A stretch of DNA of 64,000 nt, taken from the NCBI RefSeq assembly GCF_000485595.1, contig NW_014577260.1:138499-202498 (forward strand), read 5' to 3'. How positions within the stretch are numbered: position 1 is the stretch's first letter; every line of letters starts with the position of its first letter. The position numbers and the translations under genes were made by a program. The notes below the pieces were generated by a model, which worked only from the letters and a program-made list of their open reading frames with translations, ran no database searches and was not told the DNA's origin. Of this stretch, positions 34,250-47,036 are shown piece after piece. Source of the stretch: Priapulus caudatus (lineage: Eukaryota; Priapulida; Priapulimorpha; Priapulimorphida; Priapulidae).

Positions 34250-36504
34250 GTGAGTAGCGTTACTGAGGAGAGAAATGTTGCATTAGAAGTAGTGCTCGAT
34301 TCACGATAAGATTCGCGATCTATACAAATGTCAATCGATTTCAAACAATCACGAAACATCCGCAGCGCACTACTTGACCTGTACAAGCTAGACGATGAGG
34401 GCCTGGCCTGAAAAACGCGCACGCTACCGTAGTTCGCTAACAAGTAAATATCGTTAGACGAAAAGACAAGTTTTGATCGAGATGTGCTAGACTACAGGCG
34501 ATGCTGGTGAAAGCAACGCATTTACACGCTCGATTCTTTTCCCGCATTTATGACTTTCATTTGCTCGAGGCTTCTGATAAAGATTTATGTGTATTCACCA
34601 AGCACAGAGTGACGTGGGATGAGGAAGAGTGGCGGAGGCGCGCGCGCTCAACCGCGTTTCAACGTATTGAATACTCTTAAACGTGAGTATTTCTTGCCCA
34701 TACTCTTCGAGTTGTCACTCTGCTTCGGAGGCAATATTATACGCGAAAGTTGACCCCCTAGACGAAGATGTATAGGAGTTACTTATATCCGCCTGAATGA
34801 GCCTAATGCATCTTTTGCTTCGCTGCTGTCATTGCTACGTCTTATCTATCGAAATATATAGGCGCTCCTTACGGCAATTACTATTCTACTACGTCTGCAT
34901 TTTCCAGATACCTCCGATTAGGATTTAGTTTTGCTCCCTTTATGGGGGTTTTGGCAAATTGGTAGCTGTATAATCATGAGTTTATAATAACTAGATTATT
35001 ATTATACAACTCCTGTATGATTATTCGAATATACTTGCAAATCGCATGCAATAAGACCTGCGACATATAGCGACTAGCTATATAATATCATTCTAAACTA
35101 TAACACATTGTATTTGAACATTAGCATCGTACAGGTGAAACCGCAGTCTGCTGCTCACACATATAGTCCCCTCTATAGTCGCGTTTCCGATTCTCTGCGT
35201 TCTATCCACTTTCTCGTTCACAAGCGGACGTGGAAACGGGCTGGCACCGCAAAAAATCCTCAACTTGATGAATCGAGCTGACTACGGGCATGAACTAAAA
35301 TATACGTAGCGTACTATCGTGGAGCGCGTGGCCACAGCTGGCGCTCCACGTCGGCTAGCTTGTAGGCCTATACTTTATATCAACCGTCTCACATACCGAC
35401 TAGCTTTACCACCTGTCTGCGGGATCTCAGTCATGTCGACCCCTGTTAATAAAATGCACAGCGTGCTATACTCGGCCAGTCATTTGAGGAGCACGCCTAG
35501 GATCGTGACCAGACCAGCTTAGGGGTCTATGCACACTTAAGGTAGGGTCTTGCTGTTTAGACTAAGGTGACTTAGTTAGACAGGCGTATGCAGATATAAA
35601 ATATAGATCCATAAGTGCATGCTAGTCTGCGCTACTTTGGTCTAGTCCCCCTATTTTACTCTATTCTATTATAATTATACAGCAATACCCGTGCTATACC
35701 TGTGTCATATATACGAGTTGAATGTTTGCCAGTCGCACTATGGCATATTGAAAACCCGGTAAATATTTGCGGCTGTTCTTTTGGTTCTGAAAGATCTAAT
35801 TTTACCCATTTTAAATTTGCGTGCATGCAAGACATCTCTTCAGTTTTACTCCATAAAAACAGCAACATTTAAACAGCCAGCATAAATGATAACATCCTTC
35901 AGTTTACTCATAAAAACACGCAAAATTTTAAGCAGCGTTACAGTAGCTAATAGATGATATTAGAAGTTGATCGTATTTGGGGGGGAAGTTCTACAGGTTA
36001 ACAGTGGATGATTGTTTCCTCTTTGAGGGGTGTGGTCGTGCCTTTTTTGGTGTGATCAGCGGCCGCTGGCTTCTGTGTTGCATTCTTGTGCTAGCTGGCG
36101 ATCCCGCTGTGTAACGTCAGATGGTTAAGAGGGATGTTTTCCTTTTTTTAAGGTACTCTCAAATTCGCTTGAAGCTGAAAAGACAAATAATTACGGCTGG
36201 CTACGGGTGGGAGGGGTCGACATGGAACTTTTCACTACATCCAAATTTCTACGTTCTAACAGTTTTCTCTGAAGTCAGACGTTAGTTTGTTTTTATCTTT
36301 TAGGAGGCGAGGGTTAAATGAGAGACTAAACATAGACGAACCGTAGCATACACAGTTTTCCGGTGCATGCAGACTAATTCCCACACCGGCAAGAACTACT
36401 AGCTATCAGGAGTAATTATACGAACGCAATAAGTTATTAGCTAATTATAATAGTAAAACCAATAAGCCTGCATTCCTTGTTATCACTTCCACATGTGTTA
36501 TATC

Positions 36505-36800
36505 AATCTCAGTCACCGTACGTACATCTCAGTTAGTCACTACGTTACATCTCTGTCTACAGTCTGAGTCACATTACGCACATTCTAATCTACATCTTTA
36601 CCATAACCACATACTCCAATTACACGCACATACGCACATCTAATCTACAGTCACATACGACATCTTAATATACAAATCACATCACGCACATCTCAATCTC
36701 AGTCACATACGCAACATCTTCAATCTACAGTCACATTACGACATCTCAATCTGCTTCACATACGCACACTCTCAACTACAGTCACATGATACGTGACTAT
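36505..36800 (+). repeat. 26-bp tandem array, unit A copy
   Basis: Degraded repeats of CACATACGCACATCTCAATC plus TACAGT. The period is blurred by one-base indels compared with the copies at 42828 and 50570. Confidence 0.88.
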
Positions 36801-37377
36801 ATCAGTCTATCAGTCACGTACGTGCATTCACAGTACATCACCGTGACGTATATCAGTACTATAGGTCTACGCTACAACGGTACACGCATACCGATTGATA
36901 TGATACGGCGTACAAACCCATTCTCACGCACTTGAACATGAAAACCCGTATCTAATCACTCCACGCAATGAAAAGCTCACATTGAATCGCCTCTTGAATG
37001 CTATACTAATACTGTTATCACTATTAATTACACTAATAACGATATTATGAGTAGTTAATTATAGATTTATTTGCCTGCTTGGCCGATTCCCTTGTTGTCC
37101 TGCTTAGATTTGCACAAAAATGGCCACACGCATAGTGTGAGATGGCCGCACTTCGTCGCATGGCGCACTGAGCGTGACTGAAGAAAACCTGCTGAAGTGT
37201 TGTTGTCGTTGAAATGTTGCTTTGATAATGTCTGTATGCCAAATAATAGCCTACTGACATAGTTATCGTCTCGCACGTTGAAGCCCCAGTTAAAAAGGAA
37301 ATGGCACAATTCCTTACGGCGGTTTCGGAGGAGATACGCTCAAATTAGCGCGGCGTTACAGTATTACTATTATAGAT

Positions 37378-38150
37378 TCTACTCGATTCGCATCGTCTTC
37401 TCACTCTACCTACTATCTACTCTACTTATATCTACTTCTACTCTAAGTCTACTCTACTTACTATTGCTCTACTCTATCTACTCTAACTCTACTCTACTCT
37501 AGCCTGACCTACTTACTCTACTCTATACGTCTACCCACTCTAACTCTACCTACTCCTCTACTCTGACTCTACTCTACTCTACTCTACTCTACTCTGACTC
37601 TACTCTACTCTACTACTCTACTCTACTCTACTCTGACTCTACTCTACTCTATCTCACTCTACTCTATCTAATCTACTCTACTCTACCTAACTTCACTCTC
37701 TCTACTCTACTTACTCACTCTACTCTACTCTATTCTACCTACTCTACTCCACTCTACTCTATTCTACTCTCTACTCTACATCCTAACCTTTACTCACTCT
37801 ACTCTATTCTACTCTACTCACTATAGTGACTAATACTCTACTCTACTCTAGTCTGTCTACTCTACTCTACTCTACTCTAATCTAATCTACTCTACTCTAC
37901 TCTACTCTACTCTACTACTCTACTTACCTAATCTACTACTCTACTTACTCTACTCTACTCTACTCTACTCTACTCTACTCTACTTACTCTATCTACTCTA
38001 CTCTATCTACGACTTACTCTACTCTAACTACTGAGCTCTATCTCTACTCTTACTATGTGGACTATACTCTACTCTATCCAGTGACTGTCTATTCTACGCT
38101 GCTCCACTCTACTCCACTCTAGCTACCTCTACACTACTCTACCCTAACAC
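37378..38150 (+). repeat. (TACTC)n pentanucleotide satellite, unit A copy
   Basis: About 770 bases built of CTCTA pentamers with frequent one- or two-base phase slips. A CACTATAGTG palindrome sits near 37820. Confidence 0.96.
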
Positions 38151-38461
38151 TACCTTACCGGTGGTTATTGTTAATTATTACTACCCTACTCTGTTATCTA
38201 TTTGTATCTTAGGTATAACGTGGTTTTGCCTAGTATTTCCACCGAACGTGCATACGGCAAGGGGTTTCATTGTACCGTGATCTGTCATATACTCGCTATA
38301 GGATAACATTCCGCCTGTCAGTGCTCGTGGTGTAATACGTCGAGAATAACATGAACAACCGTTTTGTAGCGTTATGATATCGATTATTTGCTCAACTGGT
38401 GGATTTTTCTATGGATTCTGCGTGTGATGTTAGTTGTGTACAGCTAGTCGATCGCGTCACT

Positions 38462-38560
38462 CTTCACTGTCGTCGTCTCATCGTCGATGCATCGCTGTCA
38501 TCGTGCTGTCGTCGTCTGTGTCGTCGCTGTGTCGTCAGTCATCGTCGCCATCCGTAGTGT
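38462..38560 (+). repeat. GTC-rich trinucleotide array, unit A copy (short)
   Basis: CGTCGTCTCATCGTCGATGC and related words. It is shorter than its counterparts at 44837-44952 and 52463-52640. Confidence 0.85.
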
Positions 38561-38813
38561 CATTGCATTCGCGTTGTTTCAATTATTACGAATCATGCGA
38601 TGGTGGGATGAGAGTAAAATATGCCAATCTAATGTACAAAGACATTGTCGTTAGTAGTCCTGATGCAGTGTTGCCAGGATGAGAATGGGATTTGCTCGCT
38701 ATATATGATCTGTATAAATATGCCGCGTTGCCGTTACTACCTTGCCCGACTCCATCGGTTAATGTTTGTTCCACCCACAAAAATTAATTCTAAAAGCACA
38801 AATACCCACAATA

Positions 38814-38838
38814 NNNNNNNNNNNNNNNNNNNNNNNNN
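38814..38838. other. Assembly gap of 25 N inside unit A
   Basis: By comparison with unit B (about 45196-45460), roughly 260-280 bases are absent here, including ACAAATACCCACAA repeats and the CCCCTGTTGCCGTAGGG region. The 25 N therefore understate the missing length. Confidence 0.9.
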
Positions 38839-39088
38839 GCTGGTACTGTAGTACTAGTAGTACTGACAAGTTGTATTTATTAACCATTATTTTATTATTG
38901 AAACGGTCCAAGTGCCTGTGAGCTAGCCTATGCCCAGTTTACGCCAGCCAGCCTCGCTGAGCACCATTGAGGAATCGATCCTCTGATCTCTGGTATACGT
39001 GCCACTTAGTCATTCTACTGGCGATAAGTCTATGACCGCGTCCAATAGCGGAAGACCGCTACTCAACTGTGGATTAGTTCAAGCACTC

Positions 39089-39186
39089 GTGTGTTCGTCT
39101 GTTCGTCTGTTCGTGTGTTCGTGTGTTCATGTGTTCGTCTGTTCGTGTGTTCGTGTGTTCATGTGTTCGTGCGTTCGTGTGTTCGA
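39089..39186 (+). repeat. (GTGTTCGT)n 8-bp array, unit A copy
   Basis: About 12 units of TGTTCGTG/TGTTCGTC/TGTTCATG. The copies at 45627 and 53317 are progressively less regular. Confidence 0.95.
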
Positions 39187-39959
39187 TGAATCTATGACCG
39201 CGTCGAATAGCGGGAGACCTTCACTTACTCAGCTGTGGATTAGTTCAAGCACTCGTGTGTTCCGTTCGTCGGCGCCGCTCGGTCAGTTCCTGCCGCCTTT
39301 ATAGCTAACGACCAGACTGTGACTGACATCGTCACTGGCACGGTGAAGAACTTTCGCCAGTGTTTTATTGCCCGCATCAGGCGTGGCGCTAGATGTAAGC
39401 CGACTCGTTAGTGCACTCTCGGGAGCACCGTTTCGCAAATGTTATTTGCACGTTCGCGTGCGCGAAATACGGCGAGGCCGCGTGGCCCGTCGGTCGAGAC
39501 ATATATACCTGGCCGGATACAGCAGTAAAGCCGTATGATTAACGAGGTAAAAGATGATTAAATAAATACCTGGTAGCCGTTGTGTTGACGTGAACTGAAT
39601 TGCATTCTGCCCTTTTTCTCTTCGCCCGCACCCCCTGCTATCCACTCGATGGTGGTTTAAGCCGGCCGCATGTAGTAGTTCCGAGGTGTGGAGCTCAGAT
39701 TTCATGTCAAGATTAGGTTTATAAAGGGCAGCTGATCTGTACGGTGGTAAATGGCGACGAGGGATAGCGTATTAGTACCTGAAATCTTAAGCCGATTACA
39801 TGGTTTCGCATAGATTAGCCTTCAAGGCAAACTGCCAGTTTTCGTAAGGATTTCCATCGCATGAGCTAATTTACTGCATGGGCTATGCTCGTACATTGGT
39901 TTTTTTCTTTTCGTTTCTCGCCACCTGCCGCTTGCCCGCTATCCCATACTCAATTTCTC

Positions 39960-40133
39960 TATCAAACGCTTCTCCCTTTTATACCTGTCCCTCGCTCGTT
40001 TTCCCTTTTCAATCTTTCTCCCGCCTCTATTTCTTTCCTCTCTGCTATCTCTCTCTCGCTCTCGCTCTCGCTCTCTCTTTCTCTTTCTCTCTCTCTCTCT
40101 CTCTCTCTGTCTGTCTCTCTCTATCTCTCCGTT
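39960..40133 (+). repeat. Pyrimidine tract at the A/B junction
   Basis: CTCGCTCTCGCTCTC and TTTCTCTC repeats. The same tract type ends B (46560-46812) and C (54235-54490). Confidence 0.93.
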
Positions 40134-41254
40134 GGCACTTGTTAAACGCAGCCTCTTGACTCCGTCGGTGAAGCGTTCTCCCCCATCACGTAACTGGTGA
40201 TTTGGCAATCGCAGTAGATCACGTCGCCTCGTGTGCCGTGAATACGCAATGAGGCGACCTGCGGTGAATATTTGAGGAAGGGAATTGACAAAAAATACGA
40301 ATAATTGAAGCGATGTTCTTCGGTAGCTAGCTCATCGTGCTTGTTATTGGGTTTTCCCCCTCTTCTACCATTTCGCGCTGAAGCGTCGTGGATAACAACG
40401 GTGGCTTGACCTTTGCGAACGCAACAGCGATAGTTAAATACTAATTATTTTGAAGATTTCCGACACAAAGAATTTTCACTGCACAGCCAAAACGCATGGC
40501 GGACGGGTGGGTCTCTACAAAACAGTGAGGTTAGCGTGTACTGAGGAGAGAACTGTGCATTAGAAGTAGGCTCGATTCACGATAAAGATTCGCGATCTAT
40601 ACAAAATGTCATCGTTTCAAACAATCACGAACAGTCCGCAGCGCACTACTTACTGTACAAGCTAGACGAGTGGTCTGTGCCTGAAAAACCGGCCACGCGT
40701 ACGTAGTCGCTAAAGTAAATATCGTAGACCGAAAAGAGCACGTTTTATCGAAGTGTGGCTAGACTAACGCGATGCTGTGAAAGCAACGCCATTTTACACG
40801 TCGATCTTTTCCCGCATTTATGACTTCATTTGCTCGAGGCTTCTGGATAAATATTATGTGTATCTCACAAGGCACGAGAGTGACGTGGGATGAGGAAGAG
40901 TGGCGGAGGCGCGCGCGCTCAACCGCGTTTCAACGTATTGAATACTCTTAAACGTGTAGTATTTCTTGCCCATACTCCTTCGATTGTCAGCTCTGCTTCG
41001 AGGAGGATCAGTTGATACGCCGAAAGTTGACCCCCTAGCGAAGATGATAGGAGTTACTTATATCCCCTGAAATGAGCCTAATGCATCTTTTGCTTCGCTG
41101 CGTCATTGCTACGCTTATCTATCGAATTATACGGCGCTCTTACCGGCAATACCTATTCTACTACGTACTGCATTTCTCCCAGGATACCTCCTAGTAGGAA
41201 ATTTAGTTCTTGCTCCCTATGGGGGGTTTCTGGCAAATTGGTACTGCTATAATC

Positions 41255-41292
41255 AGGAGTGTATAATAATAGATCTATTATTATACACTCCT
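41255..41292. repeat. Perfect 38-bp palindrome
   Basis: Two exact 19-base arms, AGGAGTGTATAATAATAGA and its complement, with no loop. The unit A counterpart (about 34975-35027) is interrupted by extra bases. Confidence 0.95.
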
Positions 41293-42827
41293 GCTATGAT
41301 CTATCGATATACTTTGCAAATCGCCCTGCAATAAGACCTGCGACATATAGCTGACATAGCTATATAATATCAGTTGTAACTAAACAATGATTTGAAAGCA
41401 TAGCATCGTACAGGGTGGAAACGCAGTCTGCGTGCTCACACTATATCCCCCTCCCTATAGTCCGTTTCCGATTCTCTGGCGTTCTATCCACGTTTCTCGT
41501 TCACGAGCGACGTGAAACGGGCGGCTGGCAGCGCAAAAAAATCCTCCACACCTTGATGAATCGAGCTGGGACTAGACGGGCATGACTAAACATATACGTA
41601 GCGTATATCGTAGCAGCCGTGGCCACAGCTGGCGCTCCACGTCGGCTAGCTGTAGGCTATACTTTATATAACCGTCTCACTATACCGACTAGCTTTATAC
41701 CACCGTCTCGCGTGGATCTCAGTGCATTGTCGACCCCGTCCTAAAAATGCACAGCGTGCTAATACTCGCCAGTCCTTTGTAGGAGCCGCTAAGGAGTCGT
41801 GACCAGACCAGGTAGGGTCTATGCCGACACTTAGGTAGGGTCTTGCTGTTTAGACGTAGGTGACTTAGTTAGACAGGCGTATGCCTAGATACAGATATGG
41901 ATGCCAATAGAGTGCATGCTAGTCTGCGCTACTTTGGTCTAGTCTATTTTACTCTATTCTATTATATTATACTAGCAAATACCCGTGCTATACCTGTGCT
42001 ATATACCGAGTTGAATGTTTGGCCAGTCGACTATGGCATATTGTAAACCGGTAAATATTTGCGGCTGTTTTTTTGCGGTTCTGGAAAGATCTAAATTTTA
42101 CCCTTTTTAAATTTGCGGGCATGAAGACATTCCTTCAGTTTACTCCATAAAAACAGCAACATTTAAACAGCCAGCATAAATGAAGACATTCCTTCAGTTT
42201 ACTCCATAAAAACAGCAAAATTTAAACAGGTTTACAGTAGTAATAGATTGATATTAGAAGTTGGATCGGTTATGGGGGGGGGGAAGGGGTTCTACAGGTA
42301 ACAGTGATGATTGTTTCCTCTTTTGAGGGGGTGGGTGTGTGCTTATTTTTGGTGTGCATCAGCTGGGCCGGCTAGGCTTCTGTGTTGCATCTCTTGTGTA
42401 GCTGGGATCCGCTGTGTAAGTCAGATGGTAAGAGGGATGTGTTCCTTTTTTAAGGGTACATCTCAAAATTCGTTGAAGCTGAAAAAGACAAAATAATTAC
42501 GTCTACGGGGTGGGAGGGGGTCGACAGGAACTTTTCAGTACATCCAAATTTTACGTTTCTAACATTTTATCTTGAAGTCAGAAGTCTAGTTTGTTTTATC
42601 TTTTAGGAGGGGGGAGGGGGTTAAATGAGAGACTAAACAATAGACCGGAACCGTAGGCCTACACAGTTTTGGTGTGCATGCAGAACCTAATGTCGCACAC
42701 CGAAGAAAGAAATAGGCCTAGGCCTAATCAGGAGCTAATTATACGAACCAATAAGTGATTAGCTAATTATAATATAAGAACCAATAAACGTGCATTCCTT
42801 GTTATCACTTCCACATGTGTATATCAA

Positions 42828-43065
42828 TCTACAGTCACACGTACATGTACATCTCAGTTTAGTCACGTACGTACATCTCGGTCTACAGTCTGAGTCACAT
42901 ACGCACATCTCAATCTACAGTTACATACACACATCTCAATCTACAGTCACATACGCACATCTCAATCTACAGTCACATACGCACATCTTAATCTACAGTC
43001 ACATGACGCACATTCTCAGATCTGCTGTCCACATACGCACATGCTCAATCTCAGTCACAATGATC
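42828..43065 (+). repeat. 26-bp tandem array, unit B copy
   Basis: About five clean units of ACATCTCAATCTACAGTCAC plus ATACGC, then degraded ones. Confidence 0.93.
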
Positions 43066-43675
43066 CGTGGCATATCAGTCTATATCACGGTAACGTGCAT
43101 CTCAGGCTACAGTCACGTACGTATATCAGTCTATAGTCTACGTACAACGGTACACGCATACACGATGATGATTATGATACGGCGTACAAACCCATTCTCA
43201 CCGCACTGAGACATGAAAACACGTAATCTAATCACTCCACGCAAATGAAACATGCTCACCATTGAATCGCTTCTCTGAAGTGCTATACTAATACTGTTTA
43301 TCACTGTTAGTTACATGTGATAAACGATAAGTTGATGAGGTAGTATATTAAGATTATCTTGCTGTTGCCGATTCACCTGTGTTGTCCCTGCCTTAGATTT
43401 TGCACAAAAATGCCGCCACGCATAGTGTGAGATGGCCAGCACTTTAACCGATCGCAATGGCGACTGCTGATAAGAAAACCTGCTGAAGTGTTGTTGTCTT
43501 GAAATGATTTCTTATAATGTCTGGCATGCAAATAGTAAGCCTAGTGACATAGTTATCGTCTTCCCCAGTGTGAAGCCCCAGTTAATAAGGACAAATGGCA
43601 GCATTCCTTACGCGGTTTCCGAGGAGATACGCTCAATTACCGCGCGGTCTACAGTAGTTACTATAATAGATTCTA

Positions 43676-44490
43676 CTCATTCGGCTCGCTCTTCCATCCT
43701 CTACTCTACTCTACTCTAATCTCTCACTCTATCAGATCTACTCTACTCTACTCTATTACTCTACTCTATCTACTCTACCTACTCTACTCTACTACTCTAC
43801 TCTACTCTACCTACTCTACTCTACCCACTCTACTCTACTCTACTACTCTTACTCTACTCTACTCCACTCTTACTGCACTTCTACTCTACTCTACTCTACT
43901 CTACTTCTCTAACGCTACTCTACTACCTACTCTACTACTCTCACTCTACTCTACTCTATGCTCACTCTTAACTCTATCTACCTGCTACTCTACTCTACTC
44001 ACTCATACTACTGCTACTCTACTTCTTCTATCTCTACTCTACTCTACTCTACTCTTACTCTACTGCCCTAACTCTACTCTACTCTATCTACTGCTACTCT
44101 ACTCTACTCTACTCTACTCCTACTCTACTGTCTATACTCTATCACTCACTATAGTGACTATACTCTACTCTACTTCTAGTTAGTCTACTGCTACTCTACT
44201 CTACTCTACTACTCTACTCTAACTCTATCTCTACTCTACTCACCTACTCTACTTACCTATCTACCTACTCTACTACCTCTACTCTAACTTCTACTCTCAC
44301 TAGCTACTCTACTCTAACTCTACTTACTCTATCTAACTCTACTCTACCTACTTACCTACTCTACTCTACTCTACTCTATCTCTATCTACTCTATCTAGTG
44401 AACTATACTTCTACTCTACTCTCTAGTCAGTCTCTCTACGCATGCTTCACTCTACTCCAAGCTCTACGCTACCTCTCCTCTACTGTCTAC
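43676..44490 (+). repeat. (TACTC)n pentanucleotide satellite, unit B copy
   Basis: About 810 bases of CTCTA pentamers with phase slips, including TATAGTGACTATACTCTAC near 44150. Confidence 0.96.
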
Positions 44491-44836
44491 CCCTTAAGCC
44501 TACCTTAACCGTGGTTATTGTTACATTATTCACATTACCTACTCTATCATTTGCTATCTGTTAGGTATACGTGGTTTTCGCCTAATCATTTGCCACCCAA
44601 ACGTCGCAGTCACGAGCACGAGGTTCAGTTGAGCGTATTCTGTCATATATCTCGCTATAGATACACAGTTCCGCGTGGCAGTCTGTGTGTAATAGCACTA
44701 GAAAAACCATGAACAACTCAGTTTTGTAGCGTTATGCATATTCGGTATCTATTATGCTCAAGCTGTGATTTTATAGGATTCGCGGGTGCTGTGTGAGTGT
44801 GTGGTGTACGCCTACGGTCGAATCGCCGGATCACTA

Positions 44837-44952
44837 TCTGTCACTGTCGTCGTCTCATCGTCGATGCCATCCGTTTCATCGGTCGCTGTCGTTCGTTGTA
44901 TCGGTCGCTGTCGTCGTCGTCATCGTCGCCAATCGTCGCTGTCATTGCATTG
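44837..44952 (+). repeat. GTC-rich trinucleotide array, unit B copy
   Basis: TCGTCGTCTCATCGTCGATG with repeated CGGTCGCTGTCG. Intermediate in length between the A and C copies. Confidence 0.88.
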
Positions 44953-45159
44953 CCGTTGTTCAATTATACGAATCAGTGCGATGGTGGGATGGATGACTAA
45001 ATATGCCAACTCTAATTGTACAATAACATTCGCAGTTAGTAGCCTCCTGATGCAGTGTTTGCCAGATGAAATGGGTTTGCTTGCTATAATGATCTGTTAT
45101 AATATGCCGCGTTGCCGTAGCTACCTGCCCGACTCCATCGGTTAATGTTGTTCCACCAC

Positions 45160-45232
45160 AAATACTCTAAAAAACCACAAATACCCACAATACTCTAAAA
45201 CCCACAAATACCCACAAATACTCTACTCGCAA
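45160..45232 (+). repeat. ACAAATACCCACAAATACTC minisatellite (B; C copy at 52848-52920)
   Basis: ACCACAAATACTCTAAAA and ACAAATACCCACAA alternate two to three times. In unit A the array runs into the 25-N gap. Confidence 0.88.
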
Positions 45233-45626
45233 ATCTTTGTTCACTTCACAAAACCTCACGCGCGCTTTGTTTACTGCGATATATGGAACGCCAGCGAGGT
45301 GTTCTTGCACGTTCTTCTTCGTCTCTATAAGTATAACCCCTGGAAACTGGTAATGACTTCGAGCTCATGCGCCACGCGCATGGCCTAGATAGATCTATAC
45401 TACAAGCCCCTGTTGCCGTAGGGTAACGTGGGCCAGTGGCAACAAGGGCTATAGTACTAGAGCTAGCCTATTGCCCAGTTTACGCCAGCCAGCCTCGCTG
45501 AGCACCATTGAGGAATCGATCCTCTGATCTCTGTATACGTGCCACTTAGTCATTCTACTGGCGAGATAAGTCTATGACCGCGTCCAATAGCGAAGACGCG
45601 TACTCAACTGTGGATTAGTTCAAGCA

Positions 45627-45728
45627 CTCGTGTGTTCGTCTGTTCGTCTGTTCGTGTGTTCGTGTGTTCATGTGTTCGTCTGTTCGTGTGTTCGTGTTGT
45701 TCAGTGTTTCGTGCGTTCGTGTGTTCGA
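45627..45728 (+). repeat. (GTGTTCGT)n 8-bp array, unit B copy
   Basis: The same order of TGTTCGTC/TGTTCGTG/TGTTCATG variants as in A, with two indels near its right end. Confidence 0.93.
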
Positions 45729-46559
45729 TGAATCATGACCGCGTCGAATAGCGGGAGACCTTCACTTATCAGCTGTGGATTAGTTCATAGCACATCGTGT
45801 GTTCCGTTCGTCGGCGCCGCTCGGTCAGTTCTTGCCGCTTTATAGCTAACGACCCGGACTTGACTGACATCGTCACTGGCACGTGTGAAGAACTTTCGCC
45901 AGTGTTTTATTGCCCGCATCAGGCGTGCGCTAGATGTAAGCCGACTCGTTAGTGCACTCTCGGAGCACCGTTTGTCGCAAATGTTATTTGCACGTTCGCG
46001 GTGCGCGAAATACGGCGAGCCGCGTGGCCCGTCGTCGAGACATATATGACGTGGCCGATACAGCAGTAAAGCCGTATGATTAACGAGGTAAAGATGATTA
46101 AATAGATACCTGGTAGCCGTTTGTGTTGACGTGAACTGAATTGCATTCTGCCCTTTTTCTCTTCGCCCGCACCCCCTGCTATCCACCTCGATGGTGCCTT
46201 TGTAAGCCGACCGCATGTAGTAGTTCCGAGGTGTGGACTCAGATTTCATGTGCCAAGATTAGGTTTATAAAGGCAGCTGATCTGTACGTGTAAATGGCGA
46301 CGAGGGATAGCGTATTAGTACCTGAAATCTAAGCCGATTACATGGTTTCGCATAGATTAGCCTTCAAGGCAAACTCGCCAGTTTTCGTAAGGATTTCCAT
46401 CGCATGAGCTAATTTACTGCATGGGCTATGCTCGTACATTGGATTTTTCTTTTCGTTTCTCGCCACCTGCCGCTGCCCGCTATCCCATACTCAACTTTCT
46501 CTATCAAACCGCTTCTCCCTTTTATACCTGTCCTCGCTCGTTTTCCCTTTTCAATCTTT

Positions 46560-46750
46560 CTCCCGCCTCTATTTCTTTCCTCTCTGCATCTTCTCTCTCG
46601 CTCTCGCTCTCGCTCTCTCTTTCTCTTTCTCTCTCTCTCTCTCTCTCTCGCTCTCTCTCTTTCTCTCTTGCTCTCTTGCTCTCTTTCTCTCTCTCTCTCA
46701 CCTCTCTCTTTCTCTTTCTCGCTCGCGCCCGCTCTCTTTCTCACTCCCCT

Positions 46751-46799
<49 letters not shown>

Positions 46800-46812
46800 C
46801 TCTTTCTCGCTC
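46560..46812 (+). repeat. Pyrimidine tract ending unit B
   Basis: CT repeats with TTTC, GCTCTCTTG and CGCTCGCGCCCGC interruptions. The overlapping 137-145 codon plus frames and the 111-codon minus frame are repeat translations. Confidence 0.93.
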
Positions 46813-47036
46813 TCGCCCTTGCTATCGCCCATAAATTACCCCATATTCCCTCATTCCTGGTGTAGTCTTATCTGCCCTCTCTTTTCTCTACGATGTACTA
46901 ATTTGTTTTGTAGGCACTTGCCTGTGCTAGCTGAGTGCAAACCCACTCCCCTGTTAAACACACTGTGGGAACGCGGCCATTTCCCCCCACCAAGTATACA
47001 TACCCCCTCACCCTCAGTCAAGCATTACATGGGTAA

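Larger units (their letters stand above)
33846..40133 (+). repeat. Tandem segmental duplication, unit A
   Basis: From GCACTTGTAAACGCAGG at its start to the (CT)n tract ending at about 40133, the order of all blocks matches unit B (40134-46812). Landmarks: GGCAATCGCAGTAGA, CGCGCGCTCAACCGCGTTTC, GGCGCTCCACGTCGGCTAGC, the 26-bp array, the TACTC satellite, the GTC array and the GTGTTCGT array. Differences from B are dominated by single-base insertions and deletions. It contains an N gap at 38814-38838. Confidence 0.93.
40134..46812 (+). repeat. Tandem segmental duplication, unit B
   Basis: Matches unit A from end to end. Its second half, from 42333, is repeated again as unit C from 50079. From 42333 to about 42970 it is almost indel-free relative to C. 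Confidence 0.93.

Noticed and set aside
36505-36800. CRISPR-like array of regular repeats
   Set aside because: The units are contiguous without unique spacers and the context is animal DNA.
38955-39025. tRNA-like B box (GGATCGATTCC) and A-box-like word on the minus strand, repeated in units B and C
   Set aside because: The spacing between the boxes is too short for a tRNA and no acceptor stem can be formed; at most a decayed SINE head.
45785-46249. 154-codon minus frame in unit B
   Set aside because: The frame is not kept in unit A (39442-39705) or C, and the region is indel-prone.
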